Below, one piece after another: positions 33,180 to 41,556 of a stretch of 64,000 nt of DNA. The notes beneath the pieces were generated by a model. The model saw nothing but the letters and a program-made list of their open reading frames with translations. It was not told the origin of the DNA and made no database searches. Origin of the DNA: SHWB01 sp050246875 (GTDB lineage Bacteria; Pseudomonadota; Alphaproteobacteria; UBA6615). Numbering within the stretch: the first letter of the stretch is position 1; each line of letters opens with the position of its first letter. The DNA lies in NCBI GenBank assembly GCA_050246875.1, contig JBFWVF010000003.1, forward strand, positions 368,659 through 432,658, written 5' to 3'. The position numbers and the translations under genes were made by a program.

Positions 33180-34414
33180 CGACCGGTCCGCGCCGTTGCC
33201 GGCTCGCCATGGTCGTGCAGCATCCGATCCACTACCACATTCCCCTCTATCGGGCGGTTTCGGCCGACCCCGACATTGACCTCGACGTGCTGTACTGCCA
33301 GGCGGCGTGGTCGACGTCCGGCTTCGATCCCGAGGTGAACAAGGTCGTCGACTGGGGCACGCCGCTGTTCGACGGCTACTGCTGGCGCATCTTCCGCAAC
33401 CTCAGCCCCCGGCGCGACGGCATCGGCTTCTGGAAGTTCGTCAATCCCGGCCTTTTCGCCGCCGTGCTCACCGGCCCGTACGATGCGGTCTACGTCCATG
33501 GCTGCAACCATTTCACGCATGTCGCCGCGATGCTGGCGGCGAAGCTCGGCGGCAAGCGCCTCGTCTTCCGCACCGATTCCTACAATCTCGGCGAGCGGTC
33601 GCCGGCCAAGCGCCTGCTGCGCCGGCTGATCTACGGCACGCTGTTTCGCCTCGTTGACGTCGCCCTCTATGTCGGCCGGCACAACCGCGACTTCTACCGC
33701 GACGCCGGCGTCCCCGAGCGGCGCCTCGTGCACGCCCCGCAGGTCGTCGACAACGACTACTTCACCGCCGCCGCCAAAGCCCTGGCGCCACGACGCGACG
33801 AGATCCGCGCCGCGTTCGGCATTCCGCCGGGACGGCGCGTGATCCTGTTCTCCAGCAAGTTCATGGCCAAGAAGCAGCCCTTGCGCCTGATCGAGGCCTT
33901 CGCGACCAGCGCCGCCCGGCGCGACTGGACGTTGCTGATGGTCGGCGACGGCGAGCTGCTGCCGGCAGCGCGCGCGCTGGTCGATCGCCTCGGCATCGCC
34001 GAGGTCGTGTTCACCGGCTTCCTCGACCAGAAGACCCTGCCGCGCGCCTACACCTGCGCCGACATCATGGTGCTGCCGTCGGCCTTCCAGGAGACCTGGG
34101 GGCTGGTGGTGCCCGAGGCGATGAACTTCGGCTGCGCAATGATCGTCAGTGACCGCGTCGGCTGCGCGCCCGACCTCGTCGCCGACATCTGTGGCCTGAT
34201 CGTGCCGTGGGACGACACCGCGGCGCTGACGGCCGCCATCGACCGGCTGGCGCTCGACGAGGCGCTGCGCGGCCGCTTCGCCGCCGGCGGGCGCGCACGC
34301 GTCGCCCGCTGGGGCGTGCCGGAATACGTCGCCGGGCTGCGCCGCGCGCTTGGCCTGCCCGATCGCGTGGCCGTCGGCGGCGCGCCGCCGGAAGCCGGTC
34401 AGTCCCCGGGATAG
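33176..34414 (+). CDS. Glycosyltransferase family 4
   Basis: A 412-aa GT-B transferase. The N-terminal domain has MVVQHPIHYHIPLYRAVS and a VHGCNHFTHVAAMLAAK block; the C-terminal domain has GRRVILFSSKFMAKKQPLRLIEAF, LLMVGDGELLPAARALV, VFTGFLDQKTLPRAYTCADIMVLPS, and QETWGLVVPEAMNFGCAMIVSDRVG. The start is a GTG overlapping the previous stop; ATG at 33209 is an alternative that would drop the first eleven residues. The last 16 bp overlap the convergent SDR/oxidoreductase gene. Confidence 0.9.
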   Translation: MTTGPRRCRLAMVVQHPIHYHIPLYRAVSADPDIDLDVLYCQAAWSTSGFDPEVNKVVDWGTPLFDGYCWRIFRNLSPRRDGIGFWKFVNPGLFAAVLTGPYDAVYVHGCNHFTHVAAMLAAKLGGKRLVFRTDSYNLGERSPAKRLLRRLIYGTLFRLVDVALYVGRHNRDFYRDAGVPERRLVHAPQVVDNDYFTAAAKALAPRRDEIRAAFGIPPGRRVILFSSKFMAKKQPLRLIEAFATSAARRDWTLLMVGDGELLPAARALVDRLGIAEVVFTGFLDQKTLPRAYTCADIMVLPSAFQETWGLVVPEAMNFGCAMIVSDRVGCAPDLVADICGLIVPWDDTAALTAAIDRLALDEALRGRFAAGGRARVARWGVPEYVAGLRRALGLPDRVAVGGAPPEAGQSPG

Positions 34415-36507
34415 AGCCGGTCGGCGAGGCGGTAGAGCGACGCCATCGTGTCGGCGACCGCATCGAGCGCGAAGGGCGAACCGGCCTCGGCGCCGCGCCG
34501 CCGGGCGAGATGTTCGCGGTAGATGGCCGCGTGGGGCAGCGCCCGTTTCGGTACTCCGCCGCTCCGCGGCCGCAGGCGCTGGCCGACGAAGCCGGCGAAG
34601 CGCGACAGCGCCGCCAGCGTGTCGTCGACCGGGTCGCGACGCGCCGGCAGGACGCGGAACCCCTCGGGGAAGAAGTCCAGCGACACCGCCGCCCGCTCGA
34701 ACTCAATCACGATCTCGCTTCGCCGCGCCGTGCCGGCGAGCGACAGGTCGAAATCGAGCCGCGCGCCCGACCTCGTCGCGGCGGTGCCGCCGGCCGCGAC
34801 GATCGCTGCCCGGTCGCCGCCATCGACGACGTGGCAGGCCAGCACGTCCTCGATCGGGCCGGTCACATGCAGGGCGATGTCGAGGAAATGCACCGCGAGT
34901 TCCAGCAGGAGAACCCGGTTGGCCTTCTCCGCGTGCGACCAGCGCGCCGCCTCGCCGAGGATGCGGCCGGAATGGAAACTCACCCGCGCCGCCACCGGCG
35001 CCCCGACATCGTGCGTCTCGATGAAGCGCCACAGCGCCAGCGCGTTCGGCCGCAGACGGTAGTTGTGGAAGACGGTGACGGGCTGCTTGTCCGCCGCCGC
35101 CGCGATGGCGGCGAAGTCGCGCGCGCGAAGGGCGGCCGGCTTCTCCAGCAGGACGGCGGCACCGCGCCCCAGAGCCTCGGCCGCCAGCGTGGCATGGGTG
35201 AACCCAGGGGTGGCGATGACCGCTGTGCCGCCGGACAGCGTCTCGTCGGGCACTTCGGCCAGCGATCCCAGCGCCGCCGCACGGCCGCCCAGCATCGCCG
35301 CGACACGCTCGGCCTGCGCCCGGTTGCTGTCGACCACCGCGCGGACCTCGAGGCCGGGAACGGCGGCGATGGCAGGCAGATGCATCTCCTCGACGATACG
35401 GCCGGCGCCGACGAGCACCAGCGGCTCGGCGGCACCCGGCGGCGGCGTCCTCCCCGCCGCGGCCACCAGCGCGGACGCCCGATGCCGCATGGCGGCGGCG
35501 GCACCGGCGGCCGGCGCCGGGTGGCGGGCGATGGTCAGCGCGTCGCGAACCGACAGGTCGGGCCGCCCGGCGGGGGCGATACCGACGGCCTGCCAGAATG
35601 GCGCCGGATCGAGCGCCGTGGCGTCGAACTCGTAGATGCGGTTCACCTTGTAGGGCAGGTGGCGGGCGCCGCCACGGAGTCGTGACGCGCCCTCGACCAG
35701 CATCGCGGCGGACCACGGCAGCGGGCGCGGCAGCCACACCTGGCGCCGGCCCCGGCCGGTCATCCCCGCATGCAGCGCAACTATGGCGTCCTTGCGCGGC
35801 GACTTGCCCGACAGGATGTCGAAGAGGCGGTGCCGGCCCGGCACCGCCGGCTGGGCGGCGAGCGCCAGCAGACCGGCGGTCAGGTCCTCGATGGCGAGGT
35901 AGGGAACGCCGGCGGCGCGCCGGCCCAGCCCCACGGCGAGGCCACCGGGCACGATGGCCGCGACGCCGGCGAGCGGCGTCGCCATGTCCGGCGCGTAGAC
36001 GAGGCCCGGCCGGACGATCGTCACGTCCATCGCCCCGGCGCCTTCGCCGGCGATGGCGTCCTGCAGGGCTAGTTCGGCGACCGTCTTGGTCTCGGCGTAG
36101 ACGCCGCGGCGGTCCGGTGCGGGTTCCAGCGCGCGACCATCGAGGCGTCGCGGGTCCGGCCGTTGCCGCCCCGGATAGACGCTCATCGAGCTGACATGGA
36201 CAAAGCGCGCGATGCCGGCCTCGCGCGCGGCGCGGAAGGCATTCAGGGTGCCATCGACGGCGACGGCGAGCTGATGCTCGCGGTCGCCGTCGTTGCCGGT
36301 GGCGAGGTGGATCACCGCATCCGTGCCGGCCGGGATGTCGGCGGCGGCGAGGGCACGGATGTCCTTGGCGACGAGGCCGGCGAGGCATCCGTCGAGCGCG
36401 GGCGCCGGCCGGCGCGACAGCACGTGGACGGCGTGGCCGCCCGAAGCGGCGGCGCGCACGAGGTCGCGTCCGACGAGACCCGTGGCGCCCGTGATGAACA
36501 GGTTCAT
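34399..36507 (-). CDS. Fused NAD-dependent epimerase (SDR) and Gfo/Idh/MocA oxidoreductase
   Basis: A 702-aa two-enzyme protein. Residues 1 to about 320 are an extended SDR: NAD motif TGATGLVGRDL, HLATGN, VHVSSMSVY and the catalytic YAETK. A linker rich in alanine follows. Residues from about 370 on are a Gfo/Idh/MocA oxidoreductase: LVLVGAGRIVEEMHLPAIAAV, VRAVVDSNRAQAERVA, the EKP motif in VLLEKPAALRARDF, and NYRLRPNA. No stop or frame change lies between the halves. The ATG overlaps the upstream glycosyltransferase stop (ATGA). It may carry out two steps of nucleotide-sugar modification; the substrate is unknown. Fusion of these two families is unusual to my knowledge. Confidence 0.9.
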   Translation of the reverse strand: MNLFITGATGLVGRDLVRAAASGGHAVHVLSRRPAPALDGCLAGLVAKDIRALAAADIPAGTDAVIHLATGNDGDREHQLAVAVDGTLNAFRAAREAGIARFVHVSSMSVYPGRQRPDPRRLDGRALEPAPDRRGVYAETKTVAELALQDAIAGEGAGAMDVTIVRPGLVYAPDMATPLAGVAAIVPGGLAVGLGRRAAGVPYLAIEDLTAGLLALAAQPAVPGRHRLFDILSGKSPRKDAIVALHAGMTGRGRRQVWLPRPLPWSAAMLVEGASRLRGGARHLPYKVNRIYEFDATALDPAPFWQAVGIAPAGRPDLSVRDALTIARHPAPAAGAAAAMRHRASALVAAAGRTPPPGAAEPLVLVGAGRIVEEMHLPAIAAVPGLEVRAVVDSNRAQAERVAAMLGGRAAALGSLAEVPDETLSGGTAVIATPGFTHATLAAEALGRGAAVLLEKPAALRARDFAAIAAAADKQPVTVFHNYRLRPNALALWRFIETHDVGAPVAARVSFHSGRILGEAARWSHAEKANRVLLLELAVHFLDIALHVTGPIEDVLACHVVDGGDRAAIVAAGGTAATRSGARLDFDLSLAGTARRSEIVIEFERAAVSLDFFPEGFRVLPARRDPVDDTLAALSRFAGFVGQRLRPRSGGVPKRALPHAAIYREHLARRRGAEAGSPFALDAVADTMASLYRLADRLYPGD

Positions 36508-37685
36508 GCGGACTCCGCTGTGGCATCCGTCGCGACGAGGGCCCGGTACAGCGCGACCTGCCGCCGCCCGTGCTCGGCGTAAGAATAGGCGCCGCCCGCC
36601 CGCACCGCAGCCTCGGCCATCCGGTCGAGACGCCCGCGGTCGGCCACGAGCGGCGTCAGGGCGCCGGCCAGCGCCGCGACGTCCGGCGTCACGACCAGAC
36701 CAGGGTCGACCGGCGCCAGCGCCTCGGCCACGCCTGTCGCGGACGAGACGAGCACCGGCGTTCCACTGGCCATCGCTTCCGCGGCAACCATGCCGAAGCA
36801 TTCGTAGGCCGAAGGCATGACGAGCAGATCGATCCCGGCGAGGAAATCATCCCGCGCCCGGCCGGAGAGGAAGCCGCGCCAGTCGACGCGCGCGGCGACC
36901 CCCAGCGACGCCGCCTGGGCGTGCAGCGTACCGACGTAGTCTGGGGGACCGTCGCCGGCGACGGCAAGGGTCACACCGGACGGCAGGCGGGCGAGGGCGG
37001 CGATCAGGAGATCGAGATTCTTCTTCGGATGCAGGCGGCCGAGAAAGCCGACACGCAACCGGCCCGCGTCGACAGCGCCGAAACGGCGCGGAGCCGGCCG
37101 GCTGACACTGTCATCCCAGACCGGGTGGGCGATCACCACGCGCTGTGCGGCTGTCGCGCCGCCATCGTCGCTGTCCGCCCGTTCCAGCTCCGAGGAATAG
37201 GCGACGGCGGCGAGGCGCCGCATGTACCAGCGCCGCAGCGCCACCTTGAGCCAGCGCAGCATCGGCAGGCGCGCACGCGCCATGTCGAACCGGGTGAAGC
37301 CCTCGTGCGGCGTCAGGACGGCCGGGCGACCGGCGGCCCCGGCCGCCCTCACCGCGGCGAGGCTCGCATGGACCCAGGCGCCATCGGCGTGGACGATATC
37401 GACCGCGCGCGCGCGCCGGCGGAGGTGGCGCGCCAGCGCGAGGCTGCAGCCGAGCGAGCGGGCCAGCCGGCCGGGCATCAGGCGATGGATCGACACGGCG
37501 ACGCCGCCAGCCTCCAGCGCGCGCACCGATGGCCAGTTTCGCGCGGTGGCGGGATCGCGGGCGGGAAAGGTCAGTTCGACCGTCACACCGGGCGCGCGGG
37601 CCACGGCGATCGCGGATGCCACGACCGTGAAGGACGGTCCGCCGAATGCCGGTTCGAGGCCGCCGATGACGCGCAGAACCCTCAC
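36504..37685 (-). CDS. Glycosyltransferase family 4
   Basis: A 393-aa GT-B transferase: N-terminal VLRVIGGLEPAFGGPSFTVVASA and DIVHADGAWVHASLAAVRA, C-terminal LRVGFLGRLHPKKNLDLLIAALARL, AVAGDGPPDYV, WRGFLSGRARDDFLAGIDLLVMPSAYECFGMVAAEAMASGTPVLVSSATG. The start is a GTG overlapping the stop of the upstream methyltransferase (GTGA). It lies in the minus-strand run methyltransferase - GT4 - SDR/oxidoreductase. Confidence 0.92.
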   Translation of the reverse strand: MRVLRVIGGLEPAFGGPSFTVVASAIAVARAPGVTVELTFPARDPATARNWPSVRALEAGGVAVSIHRLMPGRLARSLGCSLALARHLRRRARAVDIVHADGAWVHASLAAVRAAGAAGRPAVLTPHEGFTRFDMARARLPMLRWLKVALRRWYMRRLAAVAYSSELERADSDDGGATAAQRVVIAHPVWDDSVSRPAPRRFGAVDAGRLRVGFLGRLHPKKNLDLLIAALARLPSGVTLAVAGDGPPDYVGTLHAQAASLGVAARVDWRGFLSGRARDDFLAGIDLLVMPSAYECFGMVAAEAMASGTPVLVSSATGVAEALAPVDPGLVVTPDVAALAGALTPLVADRGRLDRMAEAAVRAGGAYSYAEHGRRQVALYRALVATDATAESA

Positions 37686-38584
37686 CGGCCCACCGCCGGA
37701 CGGCAGGCCAGCACGAAGGTCGAGGCGGGATCGTCATCCGCGTCGCGGCTGGCCAGCTCGTCCAGGACGCGGCGTGCATGGGCCCGGTAGAACGCCGTGT
37801 CGTAAATGGAAAAGTCCCGGCGGACGATCGCGCGCAGCAGCGCCTCGACGGCGCGCAGCAGCACGAAGCGATAGTGATAGCGGCGCCAGAACGCATTGTG
37901 TTGCGGCAATCTGCGCACCACGCGGAAGCCGTGCGCTGCAAGGCGCTCGGCGAGCGCCGGGCCGGTATAGTGCCGGTAGTGGCCGATCAACCGCTCGTAG
38001 TCCGGCCAGTAATAGGTGCTCGGCACGGTCAGCAGCAGATGGCCGCCAGGGGCGAGAATGCGGTAAAGGTCGGTGATGGCGGCCGTGTCGTCCGCGATGT
38101 GCTCGATCACCTCGGTGCAGATCGCCAGGTCGACCGACGCGTCGGGCAGCGGCAGGTCGGGAAATCCACCCTGGCGGAACTCGGTCCCCGGGCGCCCGCC
38201 GTGCAAGCGCCGGGCCGTGGCCAGCGTCGCCGGCGCGAACTCGACCCCCACGTACTCCGCGTCCGCCGGCAGGTACAGCACGGCCATGCCCAGGCCGCAG
38301 CCGATATCGGCGACGCGGGCGCGGCGATCGTCGAACAGCGAGCGGTAGATCGCGCGCAGCCGGCCATACCGCCAGGCATTGCGCACGTCGCCGCGATAGC
38401 GGGCGACGTCGGCCTCGGTGAAAAAGCTGTCATAGAAGCCGGCGTCATCGTCGTGCGGCCGCCGTCGCAGCTTGGCGGCGCGCAGCAACCACAGGTCGAG
38501 GTAGTCGAGCAGGCCGGGCTTCACCGCAGGGTACCGCGCCATCGTTCGCGAGCGTCTGGTCGAATCATCCGGTCCTCGTATCAT
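37682..38584 (-). CDS. Class I SAM-dependent methyltransferase
   Basis: A 300-aa methyltransferase. Motif I is VADIGCGLGMAVLYLP near residue 95, followed by EYVGVEFAPATLATARRL (acidic residue at the end of strand 2), LAICTEVIEHIADD (motif of UbiE/Methyltransf_11 type) and LAPGGHLLLTVPS. It probably methylates a sugar or lipid-linked intermediate of this polymer; position between glycosyltransferases supports that. Start is the first ATG; MARYPAVKPG at 38542 is also possible. Confidence 0.9.
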   Translation of the reverse strand: MIRGPDDSTRRSRTMARYPAVKPGLLDYLDLWLLRAAKLRRRPHDDDAGFYDSFFTEADVARYRGDVRNAWRYGRLRAIYRSLFDDRRARVADIGCGLGMAVLYLPADAEYVGVEFAPATLATARRLHGGRPGTEFRQGGFPDLPLPDASVDLAICTEVIEHIADDTAAITDLYRILAPGGHLLLTVPSTYYWPDYERLIGHYRHYTGPALAERLAAHGFRVVRRLPQHNAFWRRYHYRFVLLRAVEALLRAIVRRDFSIYDTAFYRAHARRVLDELASRDADDDPASTFVLACRPAVGR

Positions 38585-38634
38585 GCCGGATTGCGCGACG
38601 GCCGGGTTGCGGCAGGATCGATCCGGTCAACAGG

Positions 38635-39528
38635 ATGGCGCCAAGGATGAACGCCGAAGGCAAGGTGCCGATCTCCGTTGTGATACCGACGCGCAACGAG
38701 GAGCGCAATCTCGCAGCCTGCCTCGCCGGGCTCGAATTCGCCGCCGAGCGCGTCGTCTTCGACAGCCATTCCGACGACGCCACGCTCGACATCGCTCGCG
38801 CCGCCGGGGCGCGGGTCGTGCAGCGCCACTTCGACGTGTTCTCGCGCCACAAGAACTGGGCCCTCGACAACATCGACTTCGCTCATGACTGGATCCTGCT
38901 GGTCGACGCCGACGAGCGCGTCACCCCCGAGCTGGCCGCCGAAATCGCAGCCGTCGTGCGCGGCGGCGGACCCGAAGCCGGCTGGTACATCGCCCGCAAG
39001 AACATCTTCCAGGGGCGCTGGATCCGCCATGCCGGCATGTACCCCGACTGGCAGCTCCGCCTCGTCCGCCGGGGACGGGCCCGCTACGAGGACCGCATCG
39101 TCCATGAATACATGGTGGCGGACGGCCCGACCGGCTTCCTGAAGACGCCCTTCGTCCATCACGACTACAAGGGCATCGAACGCTACATCGATCGGCACAA
39201 CCACTATTCGAGCCTCGAGGCGGTCGAGATCCACCGCCTGCTCGCCGGCCGCGCCGGAGCGAGCGCCTTCGCCGGCAGGCTGGCCGGCAGCGGTCCCGAG
39301 CGACGGCGCGCGCTCAAGCTGCTCGCCTACCGCCACCTGCCGGCCCGCGCGCTCATCCTGTTCTTCTACATGTATGTGCTGCGGTTCGGCTTCCTCGACG
39401 GCCGCATCGGCTTCCGCTACTGCCTGCTGCGCAGCATCTACGAATACCAGATCGCCCTGAAGCTGATCGAGCTGCGCGACCCGCATTCGCCGCTCGCTGT
39501 GCGATACCGCGAATACATCGAGCGCTAG
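38635..39528 (+). CDS. Glycosyltransferase family 2 (WaaE/KdtX-like)
   Basis: A 297-aa GT-A enzyme. It begins ISVVIPTRNEERNLAACLAGLEFAAERVVFDSHSDDATLDIA, then RHKNWALDN, DWILLVDADERVTPELAAEI, and GRWIRHAGMYPDWQLRLVRRGRARYEDRIVHE. These blocks match the KdtX/WaaE-like branch, which adds glucose or related sugars. A second ATG four codons later (38647) is equally likely. It is divergent from the methyltransferase and 8 bp from the next gene. Confidence 0.92.
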   Translation: MAPRMNAEGKVPISVVIPTRNEERNLAACLAGLEFAAERVVFDSHSDDATLDIARAAGARVVQRHFDVFSRHKNWALDNIDFAHDWILLVDADERVTPELAAEIAAVVRGGGPEAGWYIARKNIFQGRWIRHAGMYPDWQLRLVRRGRARYEDRIVHEYMVADGPTGFLKTPFVHHDYKGIERYIDRHNHYSSLEAVEIHRLLAGRAGASAFAGRLAGSGPERRRALKLLAYRHLPARALILFFYMYVLRFGFLDGRIGFRYCLLRSIYEYQIALKLIELRDPHSPLAVRYREYIER

Positions 39529-39536
39529 GCCGGCCC

Positions 39537-40766
39537 GTGCGCATCCTCGTCGTCGGCATCAACTTCGCACCGGAACTCACCGGGATCGGCAAGTTCACCG
39601 GCGAGATGGCGACATGGCTCGCCGCGCGCGGCCACGCGGTGCGCGCCGTGTCGGCGCCGCCCTACTATCCGCAGTGGCGTATCGCGGCGGGTTACGGCGG
39701 GCTGCTGTGGCGCCGCGAGACGGTCGACGGCGTGCGCGTGATGCGCTGCCCGACATGGGTGCCCCGGCGCCAGACCGGCGTGCGGCGCCTGCTGCATCTG
39801 GCCTCGTTCGCCGCGACGTCGTTGCCGGTGGCCCTCGCCTGGAGCGTCGCGTGGCGGCCACAGGCCACTATCGCCGTCGTGCCGGCGCTGATGTCGGCAC
39901 CGGCCGCCTGGCTCGCCGCGCGGCTGGGCGGTAGCCTCGCATGGCTGCACCTGCAGGACCTCGAGGTCGACGCGGCCTTCGAACTCGGCCTGCTGCCGTC
40001 CAGCCTCGCACGGCCTGCACTGGCGGCCGAGCGCGCTCTGCTGCGGCGCTTCGATGCCGTCTCGACCATTTCCGAGGCGATGCTGGCGCGATTGTCGGCC
40101 AAGGGCGTGGCGCCGGAGCGGCGCATCCTCTTTCCCAACTGGACCGACCTCGCCGCTGTCGCCCCGCGCCCCGACGACGGCCGCCTCCGCGCCGCACTCG
40201 GCATCGCGCGGGATGCGACGGTGGCCCTCTACAGCGGCAACATGGGCGGCAAGCAGGGGCTGGAGACGGTCATCGAGGCGGCCCGCCGGCTCGCCGCGCG
40301 CGGCGACATCCATTTCGTCCTGTGCGGCGCGGGCGGCGCGCGGCCGGCCCTGGAAGCGCAGGCGACGGGCCTCGCCAATGTCCGCTTCCTCGACCTTCAG
40401 CCGCTCGACCGGCTGGGCGAACTGCTGGCCTTCGCCGACATCCACCTGCTGCCCCAGCGCGCCGAGGCCACCGACCTGGTGATGCCGTCGAAACTCGGCG
40501 GCATGCTGGCGAGTGGCCGGCCGGTGGTTGCTGCCGCCGCGCCGGGCACGCAACTGGCGCGCGCGCTCGTCGGCTGCGGCGCCGTCGTGCCGCCGGGCGA
40601 TGCCGCAGGTTTCGCCGCCGCCGTCGCCGCGCTGGCCGACGACCCCGAGGCCCGGCGGGTGGCGGGCGCGACCGCCCGCGCTGCCGCCGAGCGCGACTGG
40701 GACCGCGACGCGGTGCTGGGGCGTTTCGAGGCAGCCCTGCTGGCCCGCGCCGGAGACCGGCCATGA
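39537..40766 (+). CDS. Glycosyltransferase family 4, WcaI-like
   Basis: A 409-aa GT-B transferase with the WcaI-like opening ILVVGINFAPELTGIGKFTGEMATWLAARGH, then PYYPQWRI, WLHLQDLEVDAAFELGLL, VALYSGNMGGKQGLETVIEAA and LPQRAEATDLVMPSKLGGMLASGRPVVAAAAPGT. The start is a GTG. The stop overlaps the ATG of the FkbM-type gene. WcaI proteins act in colanic-acid-like repeat units. Confidence 0.92.
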   Translation: MRILVVGINFAPELTGIGKFTGEMATWLAARGHAVRAVSAPPYYPQWRIAAGYGGLLWRRETVDGVRVMRCPTWVPRRQTGVRRLLHLASFAATSLPVALAWSVAWRPQATIAVVPALMSAPAAWLAARLGGSLAWLHLQDLEVDAAFELGLLPSSLARPALAAERALLRRFDAVSTISEAMLARLSAKGVAPERRILFPNWTDLAAVAPRPDDGRLRAALGIARDATVALYSGNMGGKQGLETVIEAARRLAARGDIHFVLCGAGGARPALEAQATGLANVRFLDLQPLDRLGELLAFADIHLLPQRAEATDLVMPSKLGGMLASGRPVVAAAAPGTQLARALVGCGAVVPPGDAAGFAAAVAALADDPEARRVAGATARAAAERDWDRDAVLGRFEAALLARAGDRP

Positions 40767-41515
40767 TCGCCCGCCGCCTGCACCAGATCGGCAAGGCGCT
40801 GCGCCTGCTGCCCGTGGCGGCCTTCCGCCGCGGCCTGCGGCACGGCGTCGGCGCGGCGATCGAGCATCGCCGGCAGATCGCGGCGCTCGACCTCGCCACC
40901 GTCGTCGATGTCGGGGCCAATGTCGGCCAGTTCTCGCTGCTGGCGTCGGCGCTGTTTCCGCGCGCGCGGATCATCGCCTTCGAGCCGCTGGCCGGGCCGG
41001 CGGCCCGCTTCGCCCGCCTGTTCGCCGGCAATCCGCGCGTGACCCTGCACCGCGCCGCCCTCGGCCCCGCCGCCGCGACCGCCGCCATGCATGTCAGCCG
41101 CGCCGCCGACAGTTCCTCTCTGCTGCCGATCGGCAGCCTGCAGGCCGAAATCTTCCCGGGCACGGAGGAAGTCGGTACCGAACAGGTGACGGTGGCGCCC
41201 CTCGACCGCTTCGTCGCGGCGGCCGACATCGCCGCGCCGGCCCTGCTCAAGATCGACGTGCAGGGCTACGAGCTGGAGGTGCTGCGCGGCGCCGCGCCGC
41301 TGCTCGACCGTTTCGCCTGGGTCTATGTCGAGGCGTCGTTCCAGCGCCTCTACAAGGGCCAGGCGCTGGCCGGCGAGGTCGCGGACTTCCTCGCGCGGCA
41401 CGGCTTCGCCGAGGCCGGGCGCTACAACCTCACGCGTGACGGCAAGGGGCGCGACGTGCAGGCCGATTTCCTGTTCGGGCGCGCCGGACGTGCGAATCCG
41501 GCCGGGTCGGCGTAA
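40763..41515 (+). CDS. FkbM family methyltransferase
   Basis: A 250-aa methyltransferase with VVDVGANVGQFSLLASALFPRARIIAFEPLAG, VTLHRAALGP, and LLKIDVQGYELEVLRGA, the three usual FkbM blocks. It is encoded in ATGA overlap with the WcaI-like gene, so it probably acts on the same polymer, for example by O-methylating a sugar. Confidence 0.92.
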   Translation: MIARRLHQIGKALRLLPVAAFRRGLRHGVGAAIEHRRQIAALDLATVVDVGANVGQFSLLASALFPRARIIAFEPLAGPAARFARLFAGNPRVTLHRAALGPAAATAAMHVSRAADSSSLLPIGSLQAEIFPGTEEVGTEQVTVAPLDRFVAAADIAAPALLKIDVQGYELEVLRGAAPLLDRFAWVYVEASFQRLYKGQALAGEVADFLARHGFAEAGRYNLTRDGKGRDVQADFLFGRAGRANPAGSA

Positions 41516-41556
41516 ACATTCGCCAACCGGGCCCCGTGTCCGCCGGGATCGCCGCC

